A stretch of 39,353 nt of DNA from Streptococcaceae bacterium (GCA_031254115.1 JAIRUZ010000030.1:1-39353); one strand, 5' to 3'; counted from the stretch's first letter, positions 7,985-16,892 are shown. Translations and numbers: made by a program. The notes: generated from the sequence alone by a model not told the origin.

Positions 7985-8234
7985 AAAAAACCGCTGACGC
8001 GGCTTCAGAGTGAAGACAAAGTCCACTATACTCCCAAAATCATATAAAAAGCCGTGCAGGCCGCAAGCGAAGCTAGGCTTCCATTGCTAAAATGGGAGCC
8101 GAAGTCTCCCATTTTGCCTCGTTGCACAGGCTTTTTTTTTTTATGATTTTCTCCGTACCGCTCAAATAAAATTTTTTAAGTTTATTTGCAAAAAATTTTT
8201 TACTTTGTCTACAGCCAAAAGCCGCTGATCGGCT
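7985..8234. repeat. Large fold-back/terminator structure between lysR and the malate operon
   Basis: This gene-free stretch folds on itself. GACAAAGT near 8015 pairs with ACTTTGTC near 8202. AAAATCATA..AAAAAGCC (8036-8052) pairs with GGCTT..TATGATTTT (8129-8150). AAAATGGGAG (about 8089) pairs with CTCCCATTTT (about 8106). A run of T follows GGCTT on the plus strand. Close to the LysR stop a GCCG-ATCA-CGGC type hairpin (8221-8236) with T-tract can terminate the LysR transcript. It may be a decayed mobile fold-back element. Confidence 0.55.
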
Positions 8235-9116
8235 TTATCTTCCTTCATTTGCTTTTATCAGCGCTTTTCTGATCTCTTGCTCAGCACGCGACAAGATACT
8301 CTCTTGCCTGAAAATGAGGTAAATATAAAAATATTCTGGTTTCTCAAGTGGAATAACGGCCAAATCCGCGCGCGAACCCGCCGAGCTTGAAATCATAAGC
8401 CCAATTCCGACCTCTTTACCAATCAACGATTTCATCGTTTGAAGCTCATTTGTCACGAGAATCTCATTTATTTTTTCCAAACAATTATTTTCTTCAAATA
8501 GCGTTTTAAGCACATGATATTGCACATAATCTTTGCCCAGACTGATAAAATTTTCAGCCACTAACTCCGAAAAGTTGAGCATTTCAGACGTTGCCAAAGG
8601 GTGTGATTTTCCCATAAAAATAGAAAACGTATCGCGCATGACAAAATATTTTTCAAAAGTGGCATCATGAATCGGAAGGCGACTCCCGATTAAAGCCATG
8701 TCAATTTTTTGAGCCAGCAAAAGTTCCCGCAATTTCTCAGAGCCTTCTTCAACTAATTCGATACGCGCCAGCGTTTCTTTGGACATCTGTGACGCTAACT
8801 TGGGAAACAAATAAGAGCCAATAATAGGCGGGACGCCAAGTTTGACTTTTTTATTCACTGTCGAAACATCGTCATAAATCGTTTCAATCTCCCGCAGAAT
8901 TTTTTTGGCACGCGCATACACAATCTCGCCCTCACTCGTAATCACATGCTTTTTGCGCCCGCGACCTCTGAGCAACAAAACTTTCCCCAGCTCTTCTTCA
9001 AGCCGAATCAATGAATTTGTGATAGACGGTTGCGAAATATAACTCTTTTCGGCGGCCTTTGAAATAGAGCCCTCGTCCACAATCGCAACAAAATTTTTTA
9101 AATCTGAAAGATGCAT
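8235..9116 (-). CDS. LysR-family regulator, probable activator of the malate operon
   Basis: The protein has 293 residues. It has an N-terminal winged helix (MHLSDLKNFVAIVDEGSISK..., KSYISQPSITNSLIRLEEEL) and a periplasmic-binding-like effector domain starting near residue 90 (KVKLGVPPIIGSYLFPKLAS). It sits immediately upstream of, and in the same direction as, the malic/malolactic enzyme gene, the position of mleR in malolactic loci. A TAGGAG ribosome site and a TGA-TATAAT (-10 at 9144-9149) precede it. Malate is the expected co-inducer; this is inferred from context only. Confidence 0.88.
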   Translation of the reverse strand: MHLSDLKNFVAIVDEGSISKAAEKSYISQPSITNSLIRLEEELGKVLLLRGRGRKKHVITSEGEIVYARAKKILREIETIYDDVSTVNKKVKLGVPPIIGSYLFPKLASQMSKETLARIELVEEGSEKLRELLLAQKIDMALIGSRLPIHDATFEKYFVMRDTFSIFMGKSHPLATSEMLNFSELVAENFISLGKDYVQYHVLKTLFEENNCLEKINEILVTNELQTMKSLIGKEVGIGLMISSSAGSRADLAVIPLEKPEYFYIYLIFRQESILSRAEQEIRKALIKANEGR

Positions 9117-9194
9117 AGCTGCTCCTAAATGAGAATTTTCTTTATTATATCAAATATGCGAAAAAGTGGCCGATTTTCTGTCAAATTAGTTTCA

Positions 9195-9225
9195 AAAAAT
9201 CCCGACTGGTAGCCAATCAGGATTT
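9195..9225 (-). terminator. Terminator of the MarR gene
   Basis: On the minus strand AAATCC-TGA-TTGG-CTA-CCAG-TC-GGATTT is followed by TTTTG. Confidence 0.8.
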
Positions 9226-9230
9226 GTGTG

Positions 9231-9875
9231 TTAGAAATCGGTCCAGTCATCTTTGTCTGTCCTTGGAATACCACGCTCAGGCCGCCTTGAGCCCATTCCC
9301 CAATCTTCGTCTTTCGCTTCACGCCACGCGCGGCGAAATTCATTTTTCATGTCATGCGCGGAGCGGTGCATGTCAGTCATCACGCGCCTAAATTCGCGCG
9401 GATCAAAGTCTGGCGCTGTCCATTCATCGTCGTAATTACCCGTATTGACTAATTTTTCAAGCAATATGCTGAGCTGATTTTGCTCGTCGCTTGAAAGCGT
9501 CCCAAAAATCTCCTCTGACACACCCGTGTGGCGCTCTGTTTTTTTCGTTTGCTGCTCGCGACCGATTTCTGTTAAGAAAACGCGCGAACTTCTGGCGTCA
9601 TTTTCATCCACACGACGCTCTGCAAATCCTTTTTCTTCTAAAATTTTGACTTGCGACGTGACCGAAGATGGCCTAATATCAAGCTTCTCAGCGATTTCTG
9701 CATTGCTGAGCCCGTCTTTTTCCCACAGCAAGACGAGCAGGCCGCGTGCACCTGTTCTTGCGCCACGCTGCTGAAATTTTCGAGACATTTGCTCCATGCG
9801 CAGGCCCATCATAAAGCGTGGATCATGTAAAAGTCGCCCGAAAAGCGATAAAAGATGATTTGTTTGTTCACTCAT
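9231..9875 (-). CDS. MarR-family regulator with long charged C-terminal tail
   Basis: Residues 1-140 form a MarR-type winged helix: NAEIAEKLDIRPSSVTSQVKILEEKGFAERR, followed by the wing with DENDARSSRVFLTEIG. The family usually ends near 150 residues; this protein has 214, with a tail rich in Asp, Glu and Arg (DPREFRRVMTDMHRSAHD...). The ATG at 9875 has an AAGGAG site. Its own promoter overlaps a perfect palindrome, pointing to autorepression. It lies downstream of cydDC on the same strand but has its own promoter, so a role in controlling cydDC or a distant gene is unproven. Confidence 0.85.
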   Translation of the reverse strand: MSEQTNHLLSLFGRLLHDPRFMMGLRMEQMSRKFQQRGARTGARGLLVLLWEKDGLSNAEIAEKLDIRPSSVTSQVKILEEKGFAERRVDENDARSSRVFLTEIGREQQTKKTERHTGVSEEIFGTLSSDEQNQLSILLEKLVNTGNYDDEWTAPDFDPREFRRVMTDMHRSAHDMKNEFRRAWREAKDEDWGMGSRRPERGIPRTDKDDWTDF

Positions 9876-9902
9876 TTTTAAAATCTCCTTTTTTTAATTA
9901 GT

Positions 9903-9957
9903 TTAGATATTTTTTATCTAACAAAATAAGTATAATTTATTTAGTTCGTTTTGTCAA
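9903..9957 (-). promoter_or_regulatory. MarR gene promoter and likely autoregulatory operator
   Basis: TTGACA (9952-9957) and TATACT (9929-9934) are 17 bp apart on the minus strand. Just downstream lies the perfect palindrome TTAGATA-N5-TATCTAA (9903-9921), covering the predicted start site, where a MarR dimer would block transcription. Confidence 0.8.
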
Positions 9958-9975
9958 TAGAGAAACTAACTTTTT

Positions 9976-11685
9976 TCAATCTAATCCTTTATCAAGTCGA
10001 TAAAGTTCTCTGAATGTTTCATCATGAAGAAGCAATTCATCAGGCGCGCCGTCGCTTTTGATGGTTTTATTTTCAAGGAAAATGACGCGCTCTGAGTGAT
10101 GAATGCCCAAAAGGTGGTGCGTGATAAGAATCACGGTTTTGTCAGCGAGCGCTTGGTAAAAGAGCGTGAGAAGCTGGTTTTCGGTAATCGGGTCAAGGCT
10201 GACCGTCGGCTCGTCGAGCACGACAATTGGCACATCGGAAAGCAAAATACGCGCAAGCGCCAGGCGCTGCCGCTCGCCGCCAGAAAAGTTCGTCCCGGCT
10301 TCAGAAACGGGCGTGTCAAGGCCTCCGGCAAGCGAGTTTGTGAGCGCCGCGAGCCCGACAATTTCGAGCGCGCGCCAGATTTCAGCGTCCGTCGCGTCAA
10401 GTTTTGCGAGCGTTAGATTATTGCGAAGCGTCGTCGCAAAGAGGTAAGGCGACTGATTGATGACGCCAACTGTTCGCTCGATTTCTGAAATTTGGCTGCT
10501 TGAGGCGGCGCCAATTGTGACTGTGCCACTGCTTGGCGTCAAATCTCCGCGAATTAATCCTGCAAGTGTCGATTTTCCAACGCCTGAGCGGCCTAAAATC
10601 GCGAGTTTCTCGCCTGGCTGAATGGTCAAATTTAGCTGCTCGAAGATTTTTTGAGTGCCAAAACCGAATGTCAGCGCTGACAGTTCGATTTTTGTGCCTT
10701 GCGGCTTTTCGGTAGCTGCTGCTAGAAGTGCGTGGGGCAATTTTTCAAGTCTGTCAGCTGAATCTGCGTAGCGTTCGGTCTCAACGAGCGCGTCAGAAAG
10801 CGGCGCGTACGCGTCAAAAAGCGGAAAAATCATCAACACGAGCGCCGCAATATAATTGGGCTTGTCACCGCCGCTTAAAAATCCCGTGCTCACGGCGAGC
10901 AAGAAAACAACAAGCGAGCCAAAAATGAGTTGCAATATCAAGCCCCGCGTGCGCACGAAGCTGAAAACCCGCTTCTGTTCCTTCCTGACAGATTTTTCAG
11001 CGACCGTATAAGCGGACAAAAAGTCTGATTTTCGCCCCGACAAAACCCAGTCCTGCAAGCCCAAAATCGCGTCTGTCAGCTCTGTGAATAGCTGATTTCT
11101 ATGAATTTTCAGCTTGCTGTCAAGCGCGCGCAGACGTTTCACAGAAATGAGCGGAACCACGACAAGCAAAAGTCCCAAAAAGAAGGCCAGTCCTGCCGCA
11201 AGCTCCATGTTGAACACGGCGCTCGAAAGCACGAGCGCAACCGTCAACGTGCCCGCAATCAGCACTGGAAACAGCGTGCGCAAATACAAATCCTGCAAAT
11301 TGGCGATGTCTTGATTCAAAATGCCTAGCATGTCGCCCAGCTGAAATTCCTGGGAAAGCTGCACCGCGCGCACCTCAAGCCGCAAATACAAACGTTTTCG
11401 CAAATCACTTGTCAGGCGCAAAATCCAATTGTGGCTCGTGAGTCGCTCAATATAACGCACTACGGGGCGCGAAATCCCAAAAATTCGGACAAATAAAACG
11501 GGCACATAAATCATCAAAATATTTTCTGGTTTTGTTGCCGATTTAGAGATGACGTAGCCCGCCGAAAACATGAGCAAACCCGCGCACAGCATTGTTAAAA
11601 GGCCCAGCGCAATCGCAAGCAGCAAGCCAAAACGGTATTTTTTCAGAAATGGGCGAATCCAGTCTGAGTTGAGTATTCGTTTCAT
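9976..11685 (-). CDS. cydC: ABC transporter CydC subunit (cytochrome bd assembly)
   Basis: This 569-residue half-transporter has six membrane segments in its first 300 residues and a C-terminal ATPase with Walker A GRSGVGKST and signature FSGGERQRLALAR, followed by VVLDEPTVSLD. CydDC exports thiols (cysteine/glutathione) and binds haem, and is needed to assemble the bd quinol oxidase used by lactococci when haem is supplied. The start overlaps the cydD stop by 4 bp (ATGA), a coupled heterodimer pair. A perfect palindrome encodes LSALT just before the ATPase domain. No cydAB genes are in the window, so identity rests on homology. Confidence 0.85.
   Translation of the reverse strand: MKRILNSDWIRPFLKKYRFGLLLAIALGLLTMLCAGLLMFSAGYVISKSATKPENILMIYVPVLFVRIFGISRPVVRYIERLTSHNWILRLTSDLRKRLYLRLEVRAVQLSQEFQLGDMLGILNQDIANLQDLYLRTLFPVLIAGTLTVALVLSSAVFNMELAAGLAFFLGLLLVVVPLISVKRLRALDSKLKIHRNQLFTELTDAILGLQDWVLSGRKSDFLSAYTVAEKSVRKEQKRVFSFVRTRGLILQLIFGSLVVFLLAVSTGFLSGGDKPNYIAALVLMIFPLFDAYAPLSDALVETERYADSADRLEKLPHALLAAATEKPQGTKIELSALTFGFGTQKIFEQLNLTIQPGEKLAILGRSGVGKSTLAGLIRGDLTPSSGTVTIGAASSSQISEIERTVGVINQSPYLFATTLRNNLTLAKLDATDAEIWRALEIVGLAALTNSLAGGLDTPVSEAGTNFSGGERQRLALARILLSDVPIVVLDEPTVSLDPITENQLLTLFYQALADKTVILITHHLLGIHHSERVIFLENKTIKSDGAPDELLLHDETFRELYRLDKGLD
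10669..10682. repeat. TGTCAGCGCTGACA palindrome in cydC
   Basis: Perfect copy; encodes LSALT at the membrane-domain/ATPase-domain boundary. Confidence 0.95.
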
Positions 11686-13376
11686 CCGCGCATCCCTTCT
11701 AAAAGTTGATTGTAGTAGGCATTTTCAGCCTTTAGCTCGGCGTGCGTGCCAATGCCAGCAACGCGGCCATCGTTGAGCACGATGACACGATCCATCTGCG
11801 GCAGCCAGTGAAGGCGGTGTGTCGCCAGAAAGACAAGTTTTTTGTCAAATAACGGCAAGATGGCAGCTTTTATTTCAAGCTCAGTCTCGATATCCAAGTG
11901 CGCCGTTGGCTCATCCAGCAGTAAAATGTCCCGTTTTTTTGCAAGAAATGCGCGACAAAGCGCGACACGTTGCGCCTGACCGCCTGAGAGCGTGCGCCCA
12001 CCGCTGCCGATTTTCGTGTCAAGCGCCACGTCGAGATCTGTCAGACCTGACAGATGCATGGCGTCGCGAATCTCGCCGTTCGTCGCTTCTGGCGCGTAAA
12101 ATGCGAGATTTTCGCGCAACGTACCGCTAAAAATGTACGTCTGCTGCGGAATGAACGACAAAGCGCCGCGCCACGCGTCCGACGTCAATTTTTCAGAAGC
12201 TGTGCCGCTGTCAGCTGACAAGAATCCCGCCAAAAGATTCAAAAGCGTTGACTTTCCAGCGCCTGACGCGCCGACAATTGCGACTTTCTCAAAGCCCGAA
12301 AATGTGGCTGTGACGTCAGACACGCCGCGCCCGCTGTCAAAAACCTTTGTCAGCGCTGACAAAGATAAGCGTGAGTGCTCCGACCAATGAGTGGCTGAAT
12401 TTTCTGACCTGTCAGCGCTGACAGACACAGTTTGAGGCATCCTAAGCACTTTCAAAACGGCCGCAAGCGCATTTTTTCCGTTCAATGTCGCATGATAATC
12501 ACTCGCAAACTCGCGCAACGGCAAGAAATATTCAGGCGCCAAAATCAGCGTTGCAAGCGCTGGAAATAGTAAAATAGTGCCAGCCATCAGCCGCAAACCT
12601 AAAAATAGTGCGACCGTCGCAACTGACAGCGTCGCAAAAAAGTCAAGCGCAAAATTATTCAGCATGGCAAGTTGCAGCGTACGCATCGTGGCGTGCCTGA
12701 AGCGCTCGCTCGTCCTGTAAATTGAGCTTGCGTACGCCTTTGAGCGCCCAAAAAATTTCAGTGTCGCGATGCCGCGCAAGGAATCCAAAAAATGGTTGGA
12801 CAATAGCTGATAGCTGGCATATTGTCGCGCAGCGCGCGCCTGAGCCGCATAGCCCAGCAAAATCATGAACAAAATCGCAAACGGAAAAGCAAGCGCGAGC
12901 ACGAGCCCTGATTGCCAGTCTAGTAAAAAGATGGGAATGATGAGCAGCACGGGAATCGCCATCATGTTGAGCACTTTTGAAAGCACGAGCTTCACATACA
13001 TCTCAACTTGATCAATTCCTGAAATCGCAGTCGTAGCAAGTGAACCCGTGCCCATTTGTGCGACGAGTTGCGGGCCGAGCTCAAATGTTTTAGCGAGCAG
13101 TGCCTCGCGCAAATTTGTGGAAAGCGTGTAGGCAAAGCCGTCTAGCATCTTCTGCCGCAAAAAATTAACCCCTTCGCGCGCGAGAAAACTCATAAAAAAG
13201 CCGCCAATAAAAGGTATCGCCACCTGAAATCCGCGCCCTTGCCAAAGCAACACAATCGACTGGGACAAAAAGAGCGCCTGTGCGAGAATGACCACCGCCT
13301 GCACCGCAGCGAGCATGCCCAAAAGTGGCATTTTTTGACGCACGCCGGGAAGCTTCATCAGTTCTTTATCAATCAT
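11682..13376 (-). CDS. cydD: ABC transporter CydD subunit (cytochrome bd assembly)
   Basis: The 564-residue protein is the partner of CydC, with an N-terminal exporter membrane domain (LAREGVNFLRQKMLDGFAYTL is typical of CydD) and an ATPase with GASGAGKST, LSGGQAQRVALCRA and ILLLDEPTAHLD. The interdomain linker contains two perfect palindromes 62 bp apart, read in different frames: VSAD and then LSALT. The start at 13376 has no Shine-Dalgarno; TGA-TATACT (13383-13388) ends 6 nt before it, directly after the pyrG terminator. This predicts a leaderless cydDC transcript. Confidence 0.85.
   Translation of the reverse strand: MIDKELMKLPGVRQKMPLLGMLAAVQAVVILAQALFLSQSIVLLWQGRGFQVAIPFIGGFFMSFLAREGVNFLRQKMLDGFAYTLSTNLREALLAKTFELGPQLVAQMGTGSLATTAISGIDQVEMYVKLVLSKVLNMMAIPVLLIIPIFLLDWQSGLVLALAFPFAILFMILLGYAAQARAARQYASYQLLSNHFLDSLRGIATLKFFGRSKAYASSIYRTSERFRHATMRTLQLAMLNNFALDFFATLSVATVALFLGLRLMAGTILLFPALATLILAPEYFLPLREFASDYHATLNGKNALAAVLKVLRMPQTVSVSADRSENSATHWSEHSRLSLSALTKVFDSGRGVSDVTATFSGFEKVAIVGASGAGKSTLLNLLAGFLSADSGTASEKLTSDAWRGALSFIPQQTYIFSGTLRENLAFYAPEATNGEIRDAMHLSGLTDLDVALDTKIGSGGRTLSGGQAQRVALCRAFLAKKRDILLLDEPTAHLDIETELEIKAAILPLFDKKLVFLATHRLHWLPQMDRVIVLNDGRVAGIGTHAELKAENAYYNQLLEGMRG
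12348..12361. repeat. TGTCAGCGCTGACA palindrome in cydD, copy 1
   Basis: Perfect, extended to 18 bp as TTTGTCAGCGCTGACAAA (12346-12363). Encodes LSALT. Confidence 0.95.
12410..12423. repeat. TGTCAGCGCTGACA palindrome in cydD, copy 2
   Basis: Perfect, 16-mer CTGTCAGCGCTGACAG at 12409-12424. Encodes VSAD, a different frame from the neighbouring copy. Imperfect copies also lie in cydD at 12039-12052 (TGTCAGACCTGACA) and 12209-12220 (TGTCAGCTGACA). Confidence 0.95.
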
Positions 13377-13390
13377 GGCCTAAGTATATC

Positions 13391-13416
13391 AAAAAACCCG
13401 CGATTCTGCGGGTTTT
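13391..13416 (-). terminator. Rho-independent terminator of pyrG
   Basis: AAAACCCGC-N6-GCGGGTTTT with a T run on the minus strand; the cydD -10 hexamer abuts its T-tract. Confidence 0.9.
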
Positions 13417-13420
13417 CCAT

Positions 13421-15022
13421 TTACTTTTCAACAGCCGCTTTCACGAATGCCGCGTAGAGCTCTTCGGCGTGGTTCGGCCGGCTTTGCAGCTCAGGGTGAT
13501 ATTGACACGCAACAAAGAATTTCTTGTCGGTCAGCTCGATAATCTCAACCAAGCGATTGTCTGGGCTGATGCCACTAAATGTAAAGCCTGCGGCTTCAAA
13601 TTGCGCACGGAAATCATTGTTAAACTCGTAACGATGACGGTGACGGCGCTGAATCACTTCGACATTTTGATAAGCAGCAGCCGTTTTCGTGCCCGGTTTC
13701 AATTTCGCAGGATACAAGCCTAGGCGCAACGTGCCGCCCATATTTTCGACATCAATTTGGTCGCGCATCAAATCAATAATTGGATAGGGCGTCTCGGGAT
13801 CAAGCTCCGAGCTGTTTGCGCCGCTGAGCCCCAGCACATTGCGCGCAAACTCAACGCATGCCATCTGCATGCCAAGGCAAATGCCAAGCATCGGTACATC
13901 CGCTTCGCGCGCGTATTTGATTGCCGCGATTTTTCCTTCTGTGCCACGCACGCCAAAACCGCCAGGCACGATAATCCCGTCAATACCCGAGAATTTTTCA
14001 GCCGCGTTTTCATTTGTGACTTCATTCGCGTTGACCCACCGCAAGTCAAGCGCCGCGTCAGCCGCGTATCCTGCGTGTTTCAGCGCTTCTGTGACGGAAA
14101 TATAGGCATCTGGAAGTTCAACATATTTTCCGACAAGCGCAATCTTGACCGTTCTCGTGAGATTCATCACATGATCTACCATCGCACGCCAATCGTTCAT
14201 ATTCGCCTCGGGAATGTCAAGTTTCAGGTGTTTGCAGACAATATCGTCCATTTTTTGCGCTTGCAAATTTAGCGGAATTTGATACAAATGCTCAACATCG
14301 AGCGATTCGATGACAGCTTCTGGGTCAATGTCGCAAAACATCGAGATTTTATTGCGAATTTCCTGTGTAATCGGCACTTCCGTGCGCAGCACAATCATAT
14401 TTGCTTGAATGCCGTATTCACGCAAGCGCGCCGTCGCATTTTGCGCAATTTTCGTTTTCAGCTCGCCCGCTGCTTTCAGATGCAAAATCGGCACGGTGTG
14501 AATGTACATGACATTGTCGGCGCCAACCTCAGATTTCATCTGGCGCAGCGCTTCAATAAATGGCAAGCTTTCCATATCGCCGACAGTTCCGCCGACCTCG
14601 GTAATAATCACGTCTGCGTCGGTTGTTGTTGCAGCCAGCTGCATTTTTTCTTTGAGCATGTTCGTCACGTGCGGCACCATTTGCACCGTCGCCCCCAAAT
14701 AATCGCCGCGGCGCTCTTTGCGCAAAATTTCGCTGTAAACCTTGCCAGACGTCACATTTGAGTATTTATTGAGATTGATGTCAATAAAACGCTCGTAATG
14801 CCCGAGATCGAGGTCGGTTTCGGCGCCGTCGTCCGTCACAAACACCTCACCGTGCTGATACGGCGACATCGTCCCTGGGTCAATATTGAGATAGGGGTCA
14901 AATTTTTGCACGGTCACTTTCAAGCCGCGATTTTTCAGCAAACGTCCCAAACTCGCAGCTACAATGCCTTTTCCCATAGACGACGTACCGCCGCCCGTCA
15001 CAAAAATGTATTTTGTTGACAT
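13421..15022 (-). CDS. pyrG: CTP synthase
   Basis: PyrG aminates UTP to CTP using glutamine and ATP. The 533-residue protein has the synthase domain (P-loop region [19 protein letters not shown], then [20 protein letters not shown]) and a C-terminal class I glutaminase with GICLGMQ near residue 380 and the ACQYHPE triad segment. The [11 protein letters not shown] form and the middle sequences are, from memory, close to Lactococcus PyrG. An AAAGAGG ribosome site precedes the ATG. The gene is preceded by a CTP-responsive attenuator and followed by a terminator, so it is monocistronic. It contains no copy of the window-wide palindrome. Confidence 0.97.
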   Translation of the reverse strand: MSTKYIFVTGGGTSSMGKGIVAASLGRLLKNRGLKVTVQKFDPYLNIDPGTMSPYQHGEVFVTDDGAETDLDLGHYERFIDINLNKYSNVTSGKVYSEILRKERRGDYLGATVQMVPHVTNMLKEKMQLAATTTDADVIITEVGGTVGDMESLPFIEALRQMKSEVGADNVMYIHTVPILHLKAAGELKTKIAQNATARLREYGIQANMIVLRTEVPITQEIRNKISMFCDIDPEAVIESLDVEHLYQIPLNLQAQKMDDIVCKHLKLDIPEANMNDWRAMVDHVMNLTRTVKIALVGKYVELPDAYISVTEALKHAGYAADAALDLRWVNANEVTNENAAEKFSGIDGIIVPGGFGVRGTEGKIAAIKYAREADVPMLGICLGMQMACVEFARNVLGLSGANSSELDPETPYPIIDLMRDQIDVENMGGTLRLGLYPAKLKPGTKTAAAYQNVEVIQRRHRHRYEFNNDFRAQFEAAGFTFSGISPDNRLVEIIELTDKKFFVACQYHPELQSRPNHAEELYAAFVKAAVEK

Positions 15023-15043
15023 AAAAACCTCTTTCTTAAAAAT

Positions 15044-15123
15044 AAAAAAATCCCTGATGAGGGAGCCAATAGTCCCAAATGGGAGCCCGACATTATTATA
15101 TAAAATTTTTGTAAAAGACGCAA
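15044..15123 (-). promoter_or_regulatory. pyrG promoter and CTP-sensing attenuator
   Basis: On the minus strand TTGCGT (15118-15123), 17 bp, TATAAT (15095-15100), and the predicted transcript starts GGGCTCCC at 15088. About 25 nt later come GGCTCCCTCATCAGGGA and seven T, a terminator (15044-15064) ahead of the start codon. This matches the mechanism established for B. subtilis and L. lactis pyrG. When CTP is scarce, polymerase stutters at GGG adding extra G; the poly-G tail pairs with the CU-rich 5' arm of the terminator and allows readthrough. Confidence 0.88.
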
Positions 15124-15138
15124 GTCATTAAATTCTGT

Positions 15139-15168
15139 TATAATAATGTCAAAGGTTTTTGACATTAT
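15139..15168 (+). promoter_or_regulatory. Extended -10 promoter and 26-bp palindromic operator of the iron-type uptake operon
   Basis: TGT-TATAAT (15136-15144) overlaps the palindrome ATAATGTCAAA-N4-TTTGACATTAT (15143-15168). A repressor bound there would cover the -10 and start site. The same arms recur upstream of the binding-protein gene at 21359-21384. Confidence 0.8.
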
Positions 15169-15946
15169 GTATTTTGGTTGTGAAAATTTATCGGTTAAAT
15201 TCGGGCAAAAAGAAATTTTGCACGCTGTTTCTGTTGCCTTTGAAAAAGAAAAAACGACGGCGATTATCGGTGTCAATGGCAGCGGGAAATCAACGCTGCT
15301 GCGGGCACTTGGGCGTCTTGTCAGGGCTGACGGCACGATTTTTTATGAAGCTGACACTCTGTCAGCGCTGACAAGCCTCGAAATTGCGAGTCATATTGCC
15401 CTTTTGCCGCAATCCGCAACGTGTCCCGACGATATGACGGTCTATCAGCTCGTGAGTTTTGGGCGGTTTCCGCATCATAAGCTGACGCAGCAAAATCTGT
15501 CAGCTGATGATCACGCGCTTATTGAGAGGACGATGCGTGAGACAGCGGTTTGGGAATTACGAGATGAAAAAGTCTCGGCGCTCAGCGGCGGCCAGCGTCA
15601 GCGCGCATTTATCACGATGTGTTTGGCGCAAGACACCGATATTATTTTGCTCGACGAGCCGACGACTTATTTGGATATTGTTCACCAGATTGACATCTTG
15701 AAATTACTGAAAATGTTCGCCAAAAAACTCCATAAAACTGTCATTTATGTGCTGCACGACCTCAATCATGTCGCGCGTTTTGCGGATAATATGGTCGTGA
15801 TGAAAGACGGGCGGATCAGCGTCGCGGGCAGCGTTTCAGACGTTTTCACCACCGAAATGATTGCCGAAAATTTCGGGCTGAATGTCGCGCTTGGCAGTGA
15901 CTCATTCTCTGGAAGCCGCATGATTACTGGAGTTTCAGATGATTAG
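15167..15946 (+). CDS. ABC transporter ATPase, iron-siderophore/haem/B12 type (FecE/FhuC-like)
   Basis: The ATPase energises uptake of an iron chelate or related cofactor through the two FecCD-type permeases that follow. It has Walker A GVNGSGKST, Q-loop LLPQSATCPDD, signature LSGGQRQRAFI and Walker B ILLDEPTTYLD followed by the H-loop YVLHDLNHV. The start at 15167 is preferred because an in-frame ATG at 15146 lies inside the operator and upstream of the predicted transcript start (about 15151); no Shine-Dalgarno is visible. A perfect palindrome encodes LSALT. The stop overlaps the next gene's start by 8 bp. Confidence 0.87.
   Translation: MYFGCENLSVKFGQKEILHAVSVAFEKEKTTAIIGVNGSGKSTLLRALGRLVRADGTIFYEADTLSALTSLEIASHIALLPQSATCPDDMTVYQLVSFGRFPHHKLTQQNLSADDHALIERTMRETAVWELRDEKVSALSGGQRQRAFITMCLAQDTDIILLDEPTTYLDIVHQIDILKLLKMFAKKLHKTVIYVLHDLNHVARFADNMVVMKDGRISVAGSVSDVFTTEMIAENFGLNVALGSDSFSGSRMITGVSDD
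15360..15373. repeat. TGTCAGCGCTGACA palindrome in the uptake ATPase gene
   Basis: Perfect copy, encoding LSALT. A degenerate copy (TGTCAGGGCTGACG) lies about 40 bp upstream. Confidence 0.95.
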
Positions 15947-16892
15947 ACGCTGGAAAATTGCGACGGCGGCAAGTGTGCTGCTATTGCTCTTATTTTCTGT
16001 CAGCTATCTTCTTTTGGGCGACAAAAATTACGCGCTGACTGATATTTTCACAAATCCGATTATTCTACACCTGCGCTTGCCGCGGCTTGCAGCCGTTTTA
16101 CTGACTGGCGCTTTGTTGTCAGCCAGCGGCTTTCTTGTGCAGCTGATGACGAAAAATCCCATTGCCGAAATGACAACACTTGGCATTTCTGGCGGCGCAA
16201 GTCTCGCATTGGCCGTTTTGCTGGTGCTTGGCGGCGCATCGGGCGGTTTTTTAGCCATGGGAAGTGCGACATTTGGCGCGTTTGTCGCGCTCGTTTGCGT
16301 GCTCGTATTTACCGCAAAAACCCATTTTCAGCCACTCAAAGTTGTGCTTGTCGGCACCTCTATCGGGCTTTTCGCGACAAGCCTTGCGGGCGCGCTGACT
16401 TTTTACACGCACAACACGCAAGCCTATTTTTACTGGATAGTCGGCTCTTTTGCCGGTGTGACGCTTCTCAAGCTGGAAATGCTCACGTATGTCGCGCTCA
16501 TTTTTTTAGGCGTGACCCTCATTTTCGCCACACGTTTTCGAGCGCTCGAAATGGGAGACGAGATGGCGCGCGGCCTCGGAGTCAATGTTGCCCTCACGCG
16601 CCTCGTTATCATGGCGCTCGTTGCGCTCACGAGCGGCGTCAGCGTTGCTTCTGTCGGCGTGATTGCATTTGTCGGGCTCATTGCGCCGCACATCGCGCGA
16701 AATTTCAGCAGTTCCGCTCATTTTTGGAGAACGCTCATTCTGTCAGCGCTGACAGGTATGAATTTACTCATTCTCGCGGATTTACTTGCGCGAAATTTGA
16801 TGAAGCCCTATGAATTCCCAGCGGGCAGCCTCACCATGCTCATTGGCGCGCCTTTTTTCATCTCACTCATGAGTAGAAAGGAGCGAAAATGA
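15939..16892 (+). CDS. FecCD-family iron-chelate ABC permease, subunit 1
   Basis: The 317-residue protein has about nine hydrophobic segments and the FecCD hallmarks: LRLPRLAAVLLTGALLSASGFLVQ near the N-terminus, LGISGGASLA, and GVIAFVGLIAPHIARNF, the loop that contacts the ATPase. It pairs with the next gene as the membrane channel of a BtuCD-fold importer. Start and stop overlap both neighbours, indicating tight coupling. A perfect palindrome near the C-terminus encodes LSALT between membrane segments. Confidence 0.92.
   Translation: MIRRWKIATAASVLLLLLFSVSYLLLGDKNYALTDIFTNPIILHLRLPRLAAVLLTGALLSASGFLVQLMTKNPIAEMTTLGISGGASLALAVLLVLGGASGGFLAMGSATFGAFVALVCVLVFTAKTHFQPLKVVLVGTSIGLFATSLAGALTFYTHNTQAYFYWIVGSFAGVTLLKLEMLTYVALIFLGVTLIFATRFRALEMGDEMARGLGVNVALTRLVIMALVALTSGVSVASVGVIAFVGLIAPHIARNFSSSAHFWRTLILSALTGMNLLILADLLARNLMKPYEFPAGSLTMLIGAPFFISLMSRKERK
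16741..16754. repeat. TGTCAGCGCTGACA palindrome in permease 1
   Basis: Perfect 16-mer CTGTCAGCGCTGACAG at 16740-16755; encodes LSALT in the loop after the IAPHIARN motif. Confidence 0.95.
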
